Below, piece by piece: positions 51,375 to 59,154 of a stretch of 64,000 bases of DNA. The translations under genes and the position numbers were made by a program. The first letter of the stretch is position 1. Every line of letters starts with the position of its first letter. A model generated the notes under the pieces. That model saw only the letters and a program-made list of their open reading frames with translations. It ran no database searches and was not told where the DNA came from. Source of the DNA: Oscillospiraceae bacterium (lineage in GTDB: Bacteria; Bacillota; Clostridia; Oscillospirales; Ruminococcaceae); assembly GCA_025758045.1 (NCBI GenBank), contig CP107208.1, positions 2,232,001 through 2,296,000 on the forward strand, read 5' to 3'.

Positions 51375-51416
51375 TGCTACTACATAAAAAACACGCCCCG
51401 CAGGTTATCTGCAACC

Positions 51417-51445
51417 TTGCGAAGCGTGTCGAATTATGCTATACT
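51417..51445 (+). promoter_or_regulatory. Peptide mRNA promoter, cassette 1
   Basis: TTGCGA, a 17-bp spacer and TATACT. Cassettes 2 and 3 have TTGCAA-17-TACACT at the same place. Confidence 0.75.
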
Positions 51446-51524
51446 GATAACGCCGCCATCGGCGGCAAGGCGCTGCACAACAACGGCAGGCGGTTGGCCA
51501 CACTTCCCGAAAGGGGGTGAGACC

Positions 51525-51605
51525 ATGCGAATCACGATGCACATCGGCAGTTTTACTGTGACGATCATCATCAAAAAACGCAAGAACCGCCACCCGGCAC
51601 GGTGA
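51525..51605 (+). CDS. 26-aa cationic peptide, candidate type I toxin (copy 1)
   Basis: ATG at 51525 after GGGGGTGA; 26 residues, MRITMHIG start, a beta-like hydrophobic middle (FTVTIII) and a basic tail KKRKNRHPAR. The ribosome-binding site lies in a TTCCC-GAAA-GGGGG hairpin (51504-51517). The last codons overlap a terminator stem shared with the antisense RNA. The same peptide, with two C-terminal changes, is encoded at 61182. Toxicity is inferred from architecture only. Confidence 0.65.
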   Translation: MRITMHIGSFTVTIIIKKRKNRHPAR

Positions 51606-51664
51606 CGGTTCTTAGATTGAACTAATACCAGATCGGGCCAACCGCTTGTCGCAGCGCCTTTTCT
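51572..51664 (-). ncRNA. Antisense RNA, cassette 1
   Basis: From a TTGACA-17-TATAAT promoter, runs ~93 nt leftward across the 3' half of the peptide gene and ends at AAGAACCGTCAC/GTGGCGGTTCTT followed by GCGTTTTTT. Its 5' segment is fully complementary to the 3' end of the peptide mRNA. Confidence 0.7.
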
Positions 51665-51670
51665 ACTATT

Positions 51671-51699
51671 ATTATACGCGCTGCCGGTGCGGCTGTCAA
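51671..51699 (-). promoter_or_regulatory. Antisense RNA promoter, cassette 1
   Basis: Perfect consensus TTGACA-17-TATAAT on the minus strand. The -35 overlaps the stop codon of the SDR gene. Confidence 0.9.
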
Positions 51700-52532
51700 G
51701 ATTGCTGCGGCTTTTTAAACTCATGCATGCCGCGGATGGTGCCGCCGTCGCACAGGATGTCCACGCCCGCCAGGTAGCCGTTGCGCTCGTCGGCCAGCGT
51801 GGCGATGGCAAAGCCCAGCTCCTCGGGGGTGCCCATGCGGTTTTCGCAGCTAAAGACCAGCATCGGGCCGCCGTTGCCTGCTTCCAGGTTGCCCATGTCG
51901 GTGGCAATCAGGCCGGGGGAGAGCGACGCTACGCGGATGCCGTTGGGGCCAAAATCAAAGGCGCACTTGGCTGCGTACCAGGTCACAAAGTTTTTGGACA
52001 GCGAGTACGCCAGGCCGTTCTTTTTATAGGCGTCCTCCACAACGGCACAAATTTTCAGCAAAGCATCGACGAAGGCGGCCTCATCTGTCTCGGCCAGCGC
52101 GTAAGCGGCCTTGGGTAACATGGCCTCCGGCAGAGTGTAGGCGGACATCGACGCGATGTCCACGATGACGCTGCCCTTGTGCATCCGCTTGGAGAACTCC
52201 TGGTTGACATACACGGTGCCCAGCGCATTGATGTGCAGCAGGTCGGCGGGGGTGACCTTCATGGCAGGGGAGACGCCCGCCGCGTGGATGACGTTGGTGA
52301 TCTCGCCCAGGGTGGCGGCATACTCGGCCAGCGCCTGGACGCTGTCGCGCTTGGAGGTGTCGCAGCTTTTGGCGTGGGCGGTGAAGCCCGCAGCGGTCAG
52401 CTCCTCCACGGCTTTGGTCAGCTTGCTCTCGGTGCGGCCGGAAACCACGATAATGTGATCTTTTGGCATCAGCTTGGCGGCTGCCAAGCCCATGCCGGAG
52501 CCACCACCGGTGACTACACAAACTTTGCTCAT
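51696..52532 (-). CDS. Short-chain dehydrogenase/reductase
   Basis: A 278-aa classical SDR. NAD(P) loop TGGGSGMGLAAA (~8-19), HAAGVSPAM (~82-90), catalytic Ser in IASMSAY (~125-131) and the YxxxK as YSLSKNF (~185-191), then a SPGLIATDMG segment (~212-221). There is an insertion of ~30 residues between the Ser and Tyr motifs. Substrate unknown. ATG at 52532 after GGAGGAC. A single gene, ending at the antisense promoter of cassette 1. Confidence 0.9.
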   Translation of the reverse strand: MSKVCVVTGGGSGMGLAAAKLMPKDHIIVVSGRTESKLTKAVEELTAAGFTAHAKSCDTSKRDSVQALAEYAATLGEITNVIHAAGVSPAMKVTPADLLHINALGTVYVNQEFSKRMHKGSVIVDIASMSAYTLPEAMLPKAAYALAETDEAAFVDALLKICAVVEDAYKKNGLAYSLSKNFVTWYAAKCAFDFGPNGIRVASLSPGLIATDMGNLEAGNGGPMLVFSCENRMGTPEELGFAIATLADERNGYLAGVDILCDGGTIRGMHEFKKPQQS

Positions 52533-52619
52533 ACTATGTCCTCCTGTACAAAAATAAGATACAAACGGATACAGTGCAGCACGGACAGCCCGCCGTACTG
52601 CTGTTTTCTGCTTGTATAC

Positions 52620-52649
52620 ATTATAGGCTTTTCTGTACAACCATGTCAA
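52620..52649 (-). promoter_or_regulatory. Promoter of the SDR gene
   Basis: TTGACA, an 18-bp spacer and TATAAT on the minus strand, ~88 bp before the start codon. Confidence 0.75.
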
Positions 52650-52805
52650 GTAAATAACGCTGTTTCGTAGGAAATGACAAAGCGTGATAAAAAAAGATTG
52701 TCTATTATGCGCATACGATTTTAGCCAACTTTGGCACTGTGCATAAAAATAGATGCTGACTTTTGACAGATGCCCCCCACGCAGGAAATAATTGCAAAAT
52801 AGGAC

Positions 52806-52835
52806 TTGACTTTATACCCCCAAATGTGCTAGAAT
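52806..52835 (+). promoter_or_regulatory. Promoter of tRNA-Leu
   Basis: TTGACT, an 18-bp spacer and TAGAAT, 24 bp before the tRNA. Confidence 0.7.
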
Positions 52836-52859
52836 CTTTCTTGCAGTCAAATGCGATTT

Positions 52860-52943
52860 GCGGAAGTGCTGGAATCGGCAGACAGGCACGTTTGAGGTGC
52901 GTGTGTCTATGACGTGTGGGTTCAAGTCCCATCTTCCGCACCA
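52860..52943 (+). tRNA. tRNA-Leu (anticodon GAG)
   Basis: Acceptor GCGGAAG/CTTCCGC, anticodon stem CACGT/GCGTG (one G-T pair) with loop TTGAGGT (GAG at 52894-52896), a long variable arm, T-arm GGTTCAA and encoded CCA. Its 3' 26 bp form the left boundary of an integrated island. Confidence 0.93.
52918..52943 (+). repeat. attL direct repeat (tRNA 3' end)
   Basis: 26 bp from GGGTTCAAG to GCACCA, identical to 60994-61019. Confidence 0.9.
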
Positions 52944-52950
52944 CTTAAAA

Positions 52951-52990
52951 AAGAACGGTAAATCGTTGGATTTACCGTTCTTTTTCTTTT
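52951..52990 (+). terminator. Terminator carried by the island next to tRNA-Leu
   Basis: AAGAACGGTAAATC pairs with GATTTACCGTTCTT, followed by TTTCTTTTTT. It replaces the original tRNA terminator, which now lies at 61028. Confidence 0.85.
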
Positions 52991-53090
52991 TTGCCCCCTC
53001 TGACTGCCGTTTTTGACTGCCATTTTGGAGGCAAAAATCACTTTATTCTCCGCTGGTCCCTCCGGTTTCAGCCAAAGTCCAGGGAAGTTT

Positions 53091-54281
53091 CTATGCTGTT
53101 GACTTGCCCTGCTTGCTTACGGCAGCAAACGCATCGTCAAGCATTCCAGCCATTACGACCTCGGAACCATCGACATGATGCCCGTACACACCGTAGGTAT
53201 CCATGCTTTCAGAATGTCCGACCATATCTTTTACCATTTCGGGCGGCAAGCCTTTTGTCATACTTATAAAAGTATGACGTAACTCATACGGCGTTACGAC
53301 CGTAATGCCGTTAAACTCGCAATAGCGTTTTAACCGCTTACAATAATGCTCGCCGTTAAGTATCTCAAACACCTTGCCGCCCTTTCTCCCTGTCCTCTGC
53401 CACTGCTTCAGCAGGGCCTCTTTTGCACCGGAACACAAGGGCACCAGCCTGCGGGCGTTTCGGTTCTTGCCTGTGGTTACCTGCCCAAGGGCATTTATTG
53501 ACCTATCCACCTTTATGTAATCGCTCCTAATGTCAGACCACTCCAAACCGAATAACTCACCGGGGCGAAGCCCTGTCAGAACTTGCAGACGATATGCGTA
53601 GATGTACGGGTCGCTTGTCTCTTGCCCGTCGATGGTCGTTCTCTCCGAACTAAACAATACGTCCAAATCGGCTTTTTGCAAGATGGCTTTGCCGACCGCT
53701 TCGGCTCTGCGGTCTATGTGTATCACAGGCACGAAAGATACCCACTCATACTCAAGGCAGTATTTGAACAAAGCGCTCAAATCGCCTCGCAGATTCTTTA
53801 ACGCCTTTCTAGACATATGCTCCCCCTTGGTGCATTTTCGCTGTACAAGCACTTCCGGGGCTTTTCGGTTATAGAACGCATCGTCCATAACCTTTTTGAT
53901 ATGTCCGTTCCTCACGGCATCCAACGGCAACGAGCCAATCACATATTTAACCCAGTTGCGGTAGCGGGAATCTACCGCGCGTCAGTTGCTCTCGCTTGTG
54001 TTGCACTGTAACTCATTGTGGAGCCAGCGCTCATATGCCTCGTTCACCGTTTCAGGGGGAGTCAGCATCTGCATAGCCCACGCCTCGGAACCCACAACTG
54101 TTTCAGGCTGCTTCTTTTCCTTTTTTACAGGCGGGGTTCCATCCCACTTTGCAGCTTTTTTCTCTGCATCCGCTGCGGAAATCGTACTATAAAAGCTGCG
54201 TCTGATTCCACCCTTACGGACATCGACCTGCCACCTCTTTGTATCTGCTTTCCATTTTGCCTTCGCTTTTCTCTTACTCAT
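53091..54281 (-). pseudogene. Tyrosine integrase interrupted by an in-frame TGA
   Basis: Two pieces in the same frame: 54281-53982 (99 codons: basic, AP2-like arm-binding start and the beginning of the core-binding domain) and 53942-53091 (rest of core-binding plus catalytic domain). A TGA at 53984-53982 separates them; the 13 codons after it read on smoothly (AVDSRYRNWV). The catalytic Arg is in TGLRPGELFGLEW, the H-x-x-R box in ELRHTFI, and the nucleophile region in GVYGHH. Restored length is ~396 aa, normal for this class. A GTG at 53942 could restart a 283-aa C-terminal fragment lacking the arm domain. Confidence 0.85.
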
Positions 54282-54451
54282 GCTTCATTCTCCATTCTGA
54301 CTGAACCTAAACTTTCTTTACGCCTATCGGCAATCTTTTATTTTTCAAAAAAATCATAAAAGATACTACTACATACTCCCATGCTCTAAACGCAGTCCGA
54401 AAATTTTTGTGAATGCTGTGAATTGTTAATCTGTGAATCCTAATAAACAGT

Positions 54452-54493
54452 TGAGGGCGGCTCTGGATGTTCCAAGAGCTGCCCTCACTTTTT
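54452..54493. terminator. Terminator-like hairpin
   Basis: GAGGGCGGCTCT pairs with AGAGCTGCCCTC, followed on the plus strand by ACTTTTTG. It lies just past the stop of the gene at 54496. Confidence 0.65.
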
Positions 54494-54495
54494 GT

Positions 54496-54966
54496 TCATT
54501 CCTGCAATGCCATATCCACGACTTCCACATTTCCGTGAACCACCAGACGCTTGCCGTCCAGCTGAATACCACCCATCGGCATCAATGTCAGAATCGCGCG
54601 GACTTTATCCTCGCTCATCGACTCAATCTGCCAGCGGTTCGTGATGAAGTGATAAATGCTCTCTTTCCCGTTGCGGGATACCTTCACCAGCATAAACGAC
54701 TTTGTTGCCATGAGATCAGCCCCCTCGTCCAACGGCCTAAAGGTGTTGATGCCCGACTTCTCCAGAACCACACCACCCCACGCAGGGTCGGGCACGACCT
54801 GTTCATCGTCTGTCACCAACAAACCGTTCACCACGCCACCGCCATGTACAAAACTGCGGATTTGCGCGTCCGTCATACCCTGCATCTGGCAACCGTCCCA
54901 CAACTGCCAGCCAATGCGGCGGGCACCCAGCACCTCAACATAGTTTACAGTCAACTTTTTACACAT
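54496..54966 (-). CDS. Hypothetical island protein
   Basis: A 156-aa soluble protein with no recognised family. Features: an early YVEVLGARRIGWQLWDG stretch, a GGGVV turn (~42-46), a Trp-containing PDPAWGG, and a C-terminal half with alternating beta pattern ending LVVHGNVEVVDMAL. ATG at 54966 after AGGAGA. Could be an element-encoded accessory or regulatory protein. Confidence 0.7.
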   Translation of the reverse strand: MCKKLTVNYVEVLGARRIGWQLWDGCQMQGMTDAQIRSFVHGGGVVNGLLVTDDEQVVPDPAWGGVVLEKSGINTFRPLDEGADLMATKSFMLVKVSRNGKESIYHFITNRWQIESMSEDKVRAILTLMPMGGIQLDGKRLVVHGNVEVVDMALQE

Positions 54967-54982
54967 GATTCATTTCTCCTAT

Positions 54983-55198
54983 CTACGATTTATCGCTGGA
55001 TTTTCTCATCCACTGCACACATCTTAACGCTGATAACCACACTTGGGCAAGACGTGATAGTGCCGGAGATTGTCCCCGTTCATTGGTCGAATCGCTGCAA
55101 AATGCCGAAGTAAACCAAAAAGCAGCAACCGTCTTACCGACAGCTGCCGCCCCACACAAAACAAATGCCTGTTTACTTTTGCGGCGTATTCCTGCCAT
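54983..55198 (-). CDS. Possible small membrane protein
   Basis: 71 codons starting inside the end of the 64-aa gene. One hydrophobic segment (~11-34, FVLCGAAAVGKTVAAFWF) follows a basic N-terminus. No clear Shine-Dalgarno other than coupling to the upstream gene. Uncertain. Confidence 0.3.
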   Translation of the reverse strand: MAGIRRKSKQAFVLCGAAAVGKTVAAFWFTSAFCSDSTNERGQSPALSRLAQVWLSALRCVQWMRKSSDKS

Positions 55199-55367
55199 TG
55201 ATACGCCATATTTTTGACAACGGCTTGCAAATCATCTGCAAAGCCATCCAATGCTCTGCATACTGATTGTTCGGTGGCAGGGCTACCCTTGCCACCTCTA
55301 AGCCTGTTGGCAGAAATATCCTGTACAGGTTTTGCTCCTGCGTGATATACAAATCGCTCAATCTCAT
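55173..55367 (-). CDS. Small hypothetical island protein
   Basis: 64 aa, starting MRLSDLYITQEQ, with an ideal AAAGGAG 8 nt before the ATG at 55367. No family recognised. Near the start of what looks like a minus-strand operon with the 156-aa gene. Confidence 0.55.
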   Translation of the reverse strand: MRLSDLYITQEQNLYRIFLPTGLEVARVALPPNNQYAEHWMALQMICKPLSKIWRINGRNTPQK

Positions 55368-55800
55368 ACTGCTTCACTCCTTTATTAGATTTATACAATC
55401 TAATATTTCAAGAGTCTTATAAACAGTATCTATCCATAGGCTGTTGCACCTGTTTACCATGATCTTGCAAGAGGGCCCTACACCCCGATGGGGGAGGAGG
55501 AGGGGCAACGGCCCTACTCACTGTCAAAACCACTTAAACCTCAACTCGCCAACTATAGCCCCACTATTTCGATTTTTGAAAATCAGCAAAAAGCTGGATT
55601 TTTCAACGGTAAATCGTCAACCAGAAGCAACTCTTGCGAAAAAAGCAACTAGCTTTCGCAGAGTTTTCTGCCAGCCGATGAATGATTTCATAGACTTTTC
55701 CCACTGTGAACCCTACCATGTATCCCCACAACGGCCCTACTCATTGCACATACGCTCTGTTGCCCACGCACTCCCACGGTCAGCCACCAAACCCGGCAAT
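55368..55800. other. Gene-free island segment with GGCCCTAC repeats
   Basis: About 430 bp without a convincing gene. It contains three copies of the word GGCCCTAC (near 55469, 55511 and 55733, two preceded by AAC), plus AAAATCAGC/GCTGGATTTT hairpin-forming sequence. A fourth GGCCCTAC is at about 57102. Confidence 0.5.
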
Positions 55801-55828
55801 AAAAAATGACCGTTCCCATCGGAACGGC
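55801..55828 (-). terminator. Terminator of the lipoprotein gene
   Basis: On the minus strand CCGTTCC-GATG-GGAACGG is followed by TCATTTTTT. It lies ~170 bp past the lipoprotein stop. Confidence 0.75.
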
Positions 55829-55984
55829 CATGCTACGGGAAACTATCAACTTGTCGAGAAACTGTTGCAAGAAAAATGCCGGAAAATATCTTGAACTGAA
55901 CGCCTACCACAAGCGCGGTGAACCAAATGCCTGTTTGACAGATTCGATAGCTCTACCTATGACTAACTGTATTGCTAAAACAAT

Positions 55985-56003
55985 AGAGTGATTAAATCAC
56001 TCT
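55985..56003. repeat. Perfect 19-bp palindrome at the lipoprotein stop
   Basis: AGAGTGATT-A-AATCACTCT, with the TGA stop codon inside one arm. Confidence 0.6.
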
Positions 56004-56722
56004 CCGCTATGTAACTCATTAAGAAAATCCTGAACCCACTCTTGGTCATGTACATTTTTATTTAATTCCTGACTATCTTTATGCATTTGTTCAACAAGTT
56101 TCTCTGTTGCTGCTTTGTTTGCCTCTTGTTTCTCTGCTGCTTTCCTGATAGCTGCTATACTATCTGCATCATAATAGAACCCGTTCACCGTTCCACCACC
56201 ATCACTGTCCAAAATAAACTCGTCCCCACCTATGATTTCTGTTCCGCCTAATCCATCACCTTTCGCAGATGACTCAACCTGTCCCGCATTATCCTCCGCA
56301 ATCTGCTTATCTACTAAACTATCCAAATACTCCAAATATCCATCTAGATACGGATTCTTACATCCGGAATCTCTGTCATTTTGTACCGATTCTCTCGTTA
56401 CGCCATTGTTGTAAAGCCAATCATAAAGGATGGAGGTGTCGGGGATGTCTGTACCATCATCACAATCAGCCGTATCACTTACGCTATCCCCGCTATATTG
56501 CTTAATCTCTATGTTACTTTCACTCTTATATTTGTTTACAGAAAAATCAAAATCATGACTTTCTGCGGGTTTCTCTGTCGGCTCCGGGGTCGGGGTTGCT
56601 TCTGCGGTGGGTGCAGGAGTTGCAGATTCAGCTATATTGCTTTCTGCTTTACTACCACAAGCTACCAATCCGATCATCATCGCACTGACACCAACCATTG
56701 CAAGTATCTTTCTGTTCCGCAT
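55997..56722 (-). CDS. Secreted lipoprotein of the island
   Basis: 241 aa: MRNRK start, hydrophobic signal, lipobox LVAC with the Cys at ~23, then a Pro/Thr/Glu linker of alternating TP/EP (~32-55) and a ~180-residue acidic domain without known motifs, ending in a helical, Gln/Lys-rich stretch. The ATG at 56722 is chosen because AAGGAGAGG lies 7 nt upstream. Probably anchored outside the membrane; function unknown. Confidence 0.82.
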   Translation of the reverse strand: MRNRKILAMVGVSAMMIGLVACGSKAESNIAESATPAPTAEATPTPEPTEKPAESHDFDFSVNKYKSESNIEIKQYSGDSVSDTADCDDGTDIPDTSILYDWLYNNGVTRESVQNDRDSGCKNPYLDGYLEYLDSLVDKQIAEDNAGQVESSAKGDGLGGTEIIGGDEFILDSDGGGTVNGFYYDADSIAAIRKAAEKQEANKAATEKLVEQMHKDSQELNKNVHDQEWVQDFLNELHSGE

Positions 56723-56944
56723 GATTTTTCCTCTCCTTATGTACATTTTCTACTTTCATATTGCTATCATAACGCATTCTCTCTGACTTTACAATAGCTG
56801 TTCATGCTTTTTCCTATCTCGCTGGTCTACTGTATTTTCCTCATAATTAGCTATAAGCGATGATCTCCTTAGCCATATCTGGAAGAAGTTGTTAATACGC
56901 GTAGCGAAGAAGTAGCTGACCTACGCTCTTGCCGAAAATACAAA

Positions 56945-56972
56945 AGGGTTGCTGGACGTATCCCGCAACCCT
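56945..56972 (-). terminator. Terminator-like hairpin
   Basis: AGGGTTGC and GCAACCCT, with TTTTG on the minus-strand exit side. Confidence 0.6.
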
Positions 56973-57423
56973 ACATTTCATATTTTTCACGATATTATGT
57001 ATAACGCACTCGCTTATACAAGACCGTGGTTTTGTAGCAGAAGATTTCACTGCAAGTTTACAGCCTGTTTGCTATCGCCATGTCCTCATCTGCTACTACA
57101 CGGCCCTACACCCCGGTAAACCATCACGGGTCGTTCCCATGCTCTCACACCCCAAAAAACTATTCCAACACAACTTCTCGCCAACAAGATTTTTGAAACC
57201 CATGATCTGAACACTTCCATGCTCTCAAAAATCCTCGCCATGCTATCCCAATTTTTCACCATCGGCATCGAGCCGTTTTGCCCAATGTATAGCACGACTT
57301 TTTCACTGCCGAAAAATCAAAAAATTCACCCTTTACTTACTCATTTCAGTCCCCGCAAAACACGGAAATGCTGAAAACGCTGAATGCACTCGAAAAATTG
57401 CTAATGCTTCAGCGGATTTTCTG

Positions 57424-57469
57424 AACACGCTATCGCGCTTGACTTTTTCACGCATGGCGATAGCGTGTT
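57424..57469. repeat. 13-bp perfect inverted repeat
   Basis: AACACGCTATCGC and GCGATAGCGTGTT around a 20-nt loop, just past the stop of the methyltransferase. No T-tract. Confidence 0.6.
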
Positions 57470-57780
57470 ATTATGCACCTCCTTGCAAATTTCATTAAAC
57501 CATCAACCCCCAACACTTACGGGGTTTTTTGAGAATTGCGAATTTGTGAATTTGCGAATCACCTTTGCAGGCGGTTCGTAGTTCACCCACACGATCTCAT
57601 GAACGCGCGGCTTGCTATCTCCAAGCCTTGAACGGGCGCTGACCTTGGCCACCTCGCCCAGATCGACTTTTAGCCAACGATCCGGTTTTAGCCTCTCGGC
57701 ATAGAGACGGCTCTCATACCCGCAAATCAGCACCTTGTATTATAAAATAGTAGTTTTTAAAGTCCCTCTCCAAGGACTGT

Positions 57781-57930
57781 GCTACACTGTAAGGGATGCT
57801 GTAGATTGGTTATCAGCTCCTACCGCAAGACGGTTCTTGAAAGGCTCCAACCACAGCTCTTTACAGTATTGTTGATCAGTTAGATACCGCCAGACGGTTT
57901 ATGTAGAACAAGGTTACAAGAGTAAAGTGT
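57781..57930 (+). ncRNA. Putative bridge RNA of the IS110 element
   Basis: Two similar hairpin loops in the left end: ACCG-CAAGA-CGGT (57822-57834) and ACCG-CCAGA-CGGT (57886-57898). The first is flanked by ATCAGCTCCT (9 of 10 match to the target ATCAGCACCT) and GAAAGG (complement of CCTTTC in the restored target). The second is flanked by AGTTAG (as in the element's right end) and ACAAG (complement of its left end CTTGT). This is the target-loop/donor-loop layout described for IS621-type elements. Ends of the RNA are approximate. Confidence 0.65.
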
Positions 57931-57972
57931 TCTGTGGAATCAGCATCAAATAAACACAGCGGAGGTATTCTC

Positions 57973-59154
57973 ATGGTTTGCGTTGGAATTGACGTTGCAA
58001 AGGACAAGCACGATTGCTTCATCCTCAGTTCAGAGGGCGAAGTTCTAGCGGATGTATTCACCATCCAGAACAATGCAGAGGGCTTCAACACACTCTTGCA
58101 GACGATTAGTTGCTGTACCAACCCAAAGGATAAAATAAAAGTAGGACTTGAGGCTACCGGACACTACAGCTACAACATCCTCGGATTTCTGCTTGATAAA
58201 GGCCTGCCAACCTATGTCATCAATCCGCTGCACACCAACCTCTACCGGAAAAGCCTGAGCCTTCGCAAAACCAAGACTGACCGTGTCGATGCGCGAACCA
58301 TTGCAGCTATGCTCTTGTCTGATGTGGACCTCAAGTCCTACACAGACACAGCATACCACAACGAGGAGTTAAAGTCACTCACAAGATACCGGTTTGACAA
58401 AGTCCGCGAGAGAGCGAAGCTGAAGCAGTCCGTTTCTCGGTTGGTCACAATTCTGTTCCCAGAGCTTGAAAAGTTGGTGCCGACATTGCACATGGCGTCA
58501 GTTTACGCACTTCTCAGCGAGTTTCCTGGCGCCAAACAGGTTGCCGAAGCGCACCTGACGCATTTGAAAGCCGTCTTACACGACGCCTCCAAAGGCCGCT
58601 ACGGGCGAGACATGGCAGTAACACTTCGGGATGCCGCCAGATGTTCTGTCGGCTCTGTCATGCCGGCCAAGTCCCTAGAACTGCGGCATACGATTCGCCT
58701 GATCCGCGAACTGGATTCCGAAATTCAGGACATTGAAGCTGCCATCCAGACGATGATAGAGGAAATCGCTTCTCCCATTACTACCATTCCGGGCATCGGC
58801 GTTCGGATGGGCGCAATGATTCTGGCTGAGATTGGGGACTTCTCCCGGTTCGATTCACCGGACAAAATCCTTGCCTACGCCGGGATGTCGCCATCTACCT
58901 ACCAATCTGGGCAGATGTCACTCACAGGCGCATATTCCCACATGGAAAAACGAGGTTCCCGATACCTGCGCTACGCTCTTTACAATGCCACGAAATACGT
59001 CTGCCATTGGGACCCAATCTTCTCTGCCTATCTTGCCAAGAAGCGGGCTGAGGGCAAGCACTACAATGTTGCGCTCTCCCATGCGGCCAAGAAGTTGGTT
59101 CGGTTGATTTATGCCTTAGAGAAGTCCAGGCTACCCTACAGCAGCGCTGCATAA
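57973..59154 (+). CDS. IS110-family transposase (DEDD recombinase)
   Basis: A 393-aa bridge-RNA-guided recombinase. The N-terminal RuvC-like domain holds CVGIDVAKDKHD (first Asp), GLEATGHY (Glu) and KTDRVDARTIA (Asp pair); the C-terminal transposase_20 domain has ITTIPGIGVRMGAMILAEIGD and YAGMSPSTYQSG, with the catalytic Ser region. The ATG follows GGAGG by 7 nt. The frame is intact and the insertion site is clean, so the element may still be active. Confidence 0.95.
   Translation: MVCVGIDVAKDKHDCFILSSEGEVLADVFTIQNNAEGFNTLLQTISCCTNPKDKIKVGLEATGHYSYNILGFLLDKGLPTYVINPLHTNLYRKSLSLRKTKTDRVDARTIAAMLLSDVDLKSYTDTAYHNEELKSLTRYRFDKVRERAKLKQSVSRLVTILFPELEKLVPTLHMASVYALLSEFPGAKQVAEAHLTHLKAVLHDASKGRYGRDMAVTLRDAARCSVGSVMPAKSLELRHTIRLIRELDSEIQDIEAAIQTMIEEIASPITTIPGIGVRMGAMILAEIGDFSRFDSPDKILAYAGMSPSTYQSGQMSLTGAYSHMEKRGSRYLRYALYNATKYVCHWDPIFSAYLAKKRAEGKHYNVALSHAAKKLVRLIYALEKSRLPYSSAA

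Larger units (their letters stand above)
51452..51668 (+). ncRNA. Predicted full-length peptide mRNA, cassette 1
   Basis: A transcript of about 215 nt. Its 5' end has a GCCGCC-ATC-GGCGGC hairpin, then AAGGCGCTGC...CGGTTGGCC, which is complementary to GGCCAACCGC...GCAGCGCCTT near the 3' end (51637-51661). The long-range pairing followed by TTTTCT could be the terminator and would close the RNA into a folded, poorly translated form. The extent is inferred. Confidence 0.55.
56723..57502. other. 780-bp AT-rich stretch without a supported gene
   Basis: Contains a minus-strand terminator (56945), one GGCCCTAC word (57102), several CATGCTCTC/CATGCTATC words (57137-57245) and a 13-bp inverted repeat (57424). 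Short frames here lack ribosome-binding sites and family similarity. Confidence 0.5.

Noticed and set aside
51434..51907. Minus-strand frames across the toxin cassettes with RFLRFLMMIV-type peptides (also 60998-61456)
   Set aside because: They are the reverse reading of the peptide genes and terminator stems. Their repetition reflects repetition of the cassettes, and no start sites support them.
52705..52944. Minus-strand frame beginning with MGLEPTRHRH
   Set aside because: Antisense translation of tRNA-Leu; same artefact.
55024..55398. A 124-codon minus-strand frame overlapping the 64-aa island gene
   Set aside because: The strong ribosome-binding site at 55375 serves the 64-aa frame; the longer frame starts without a usable site and has an unconvincing composition.
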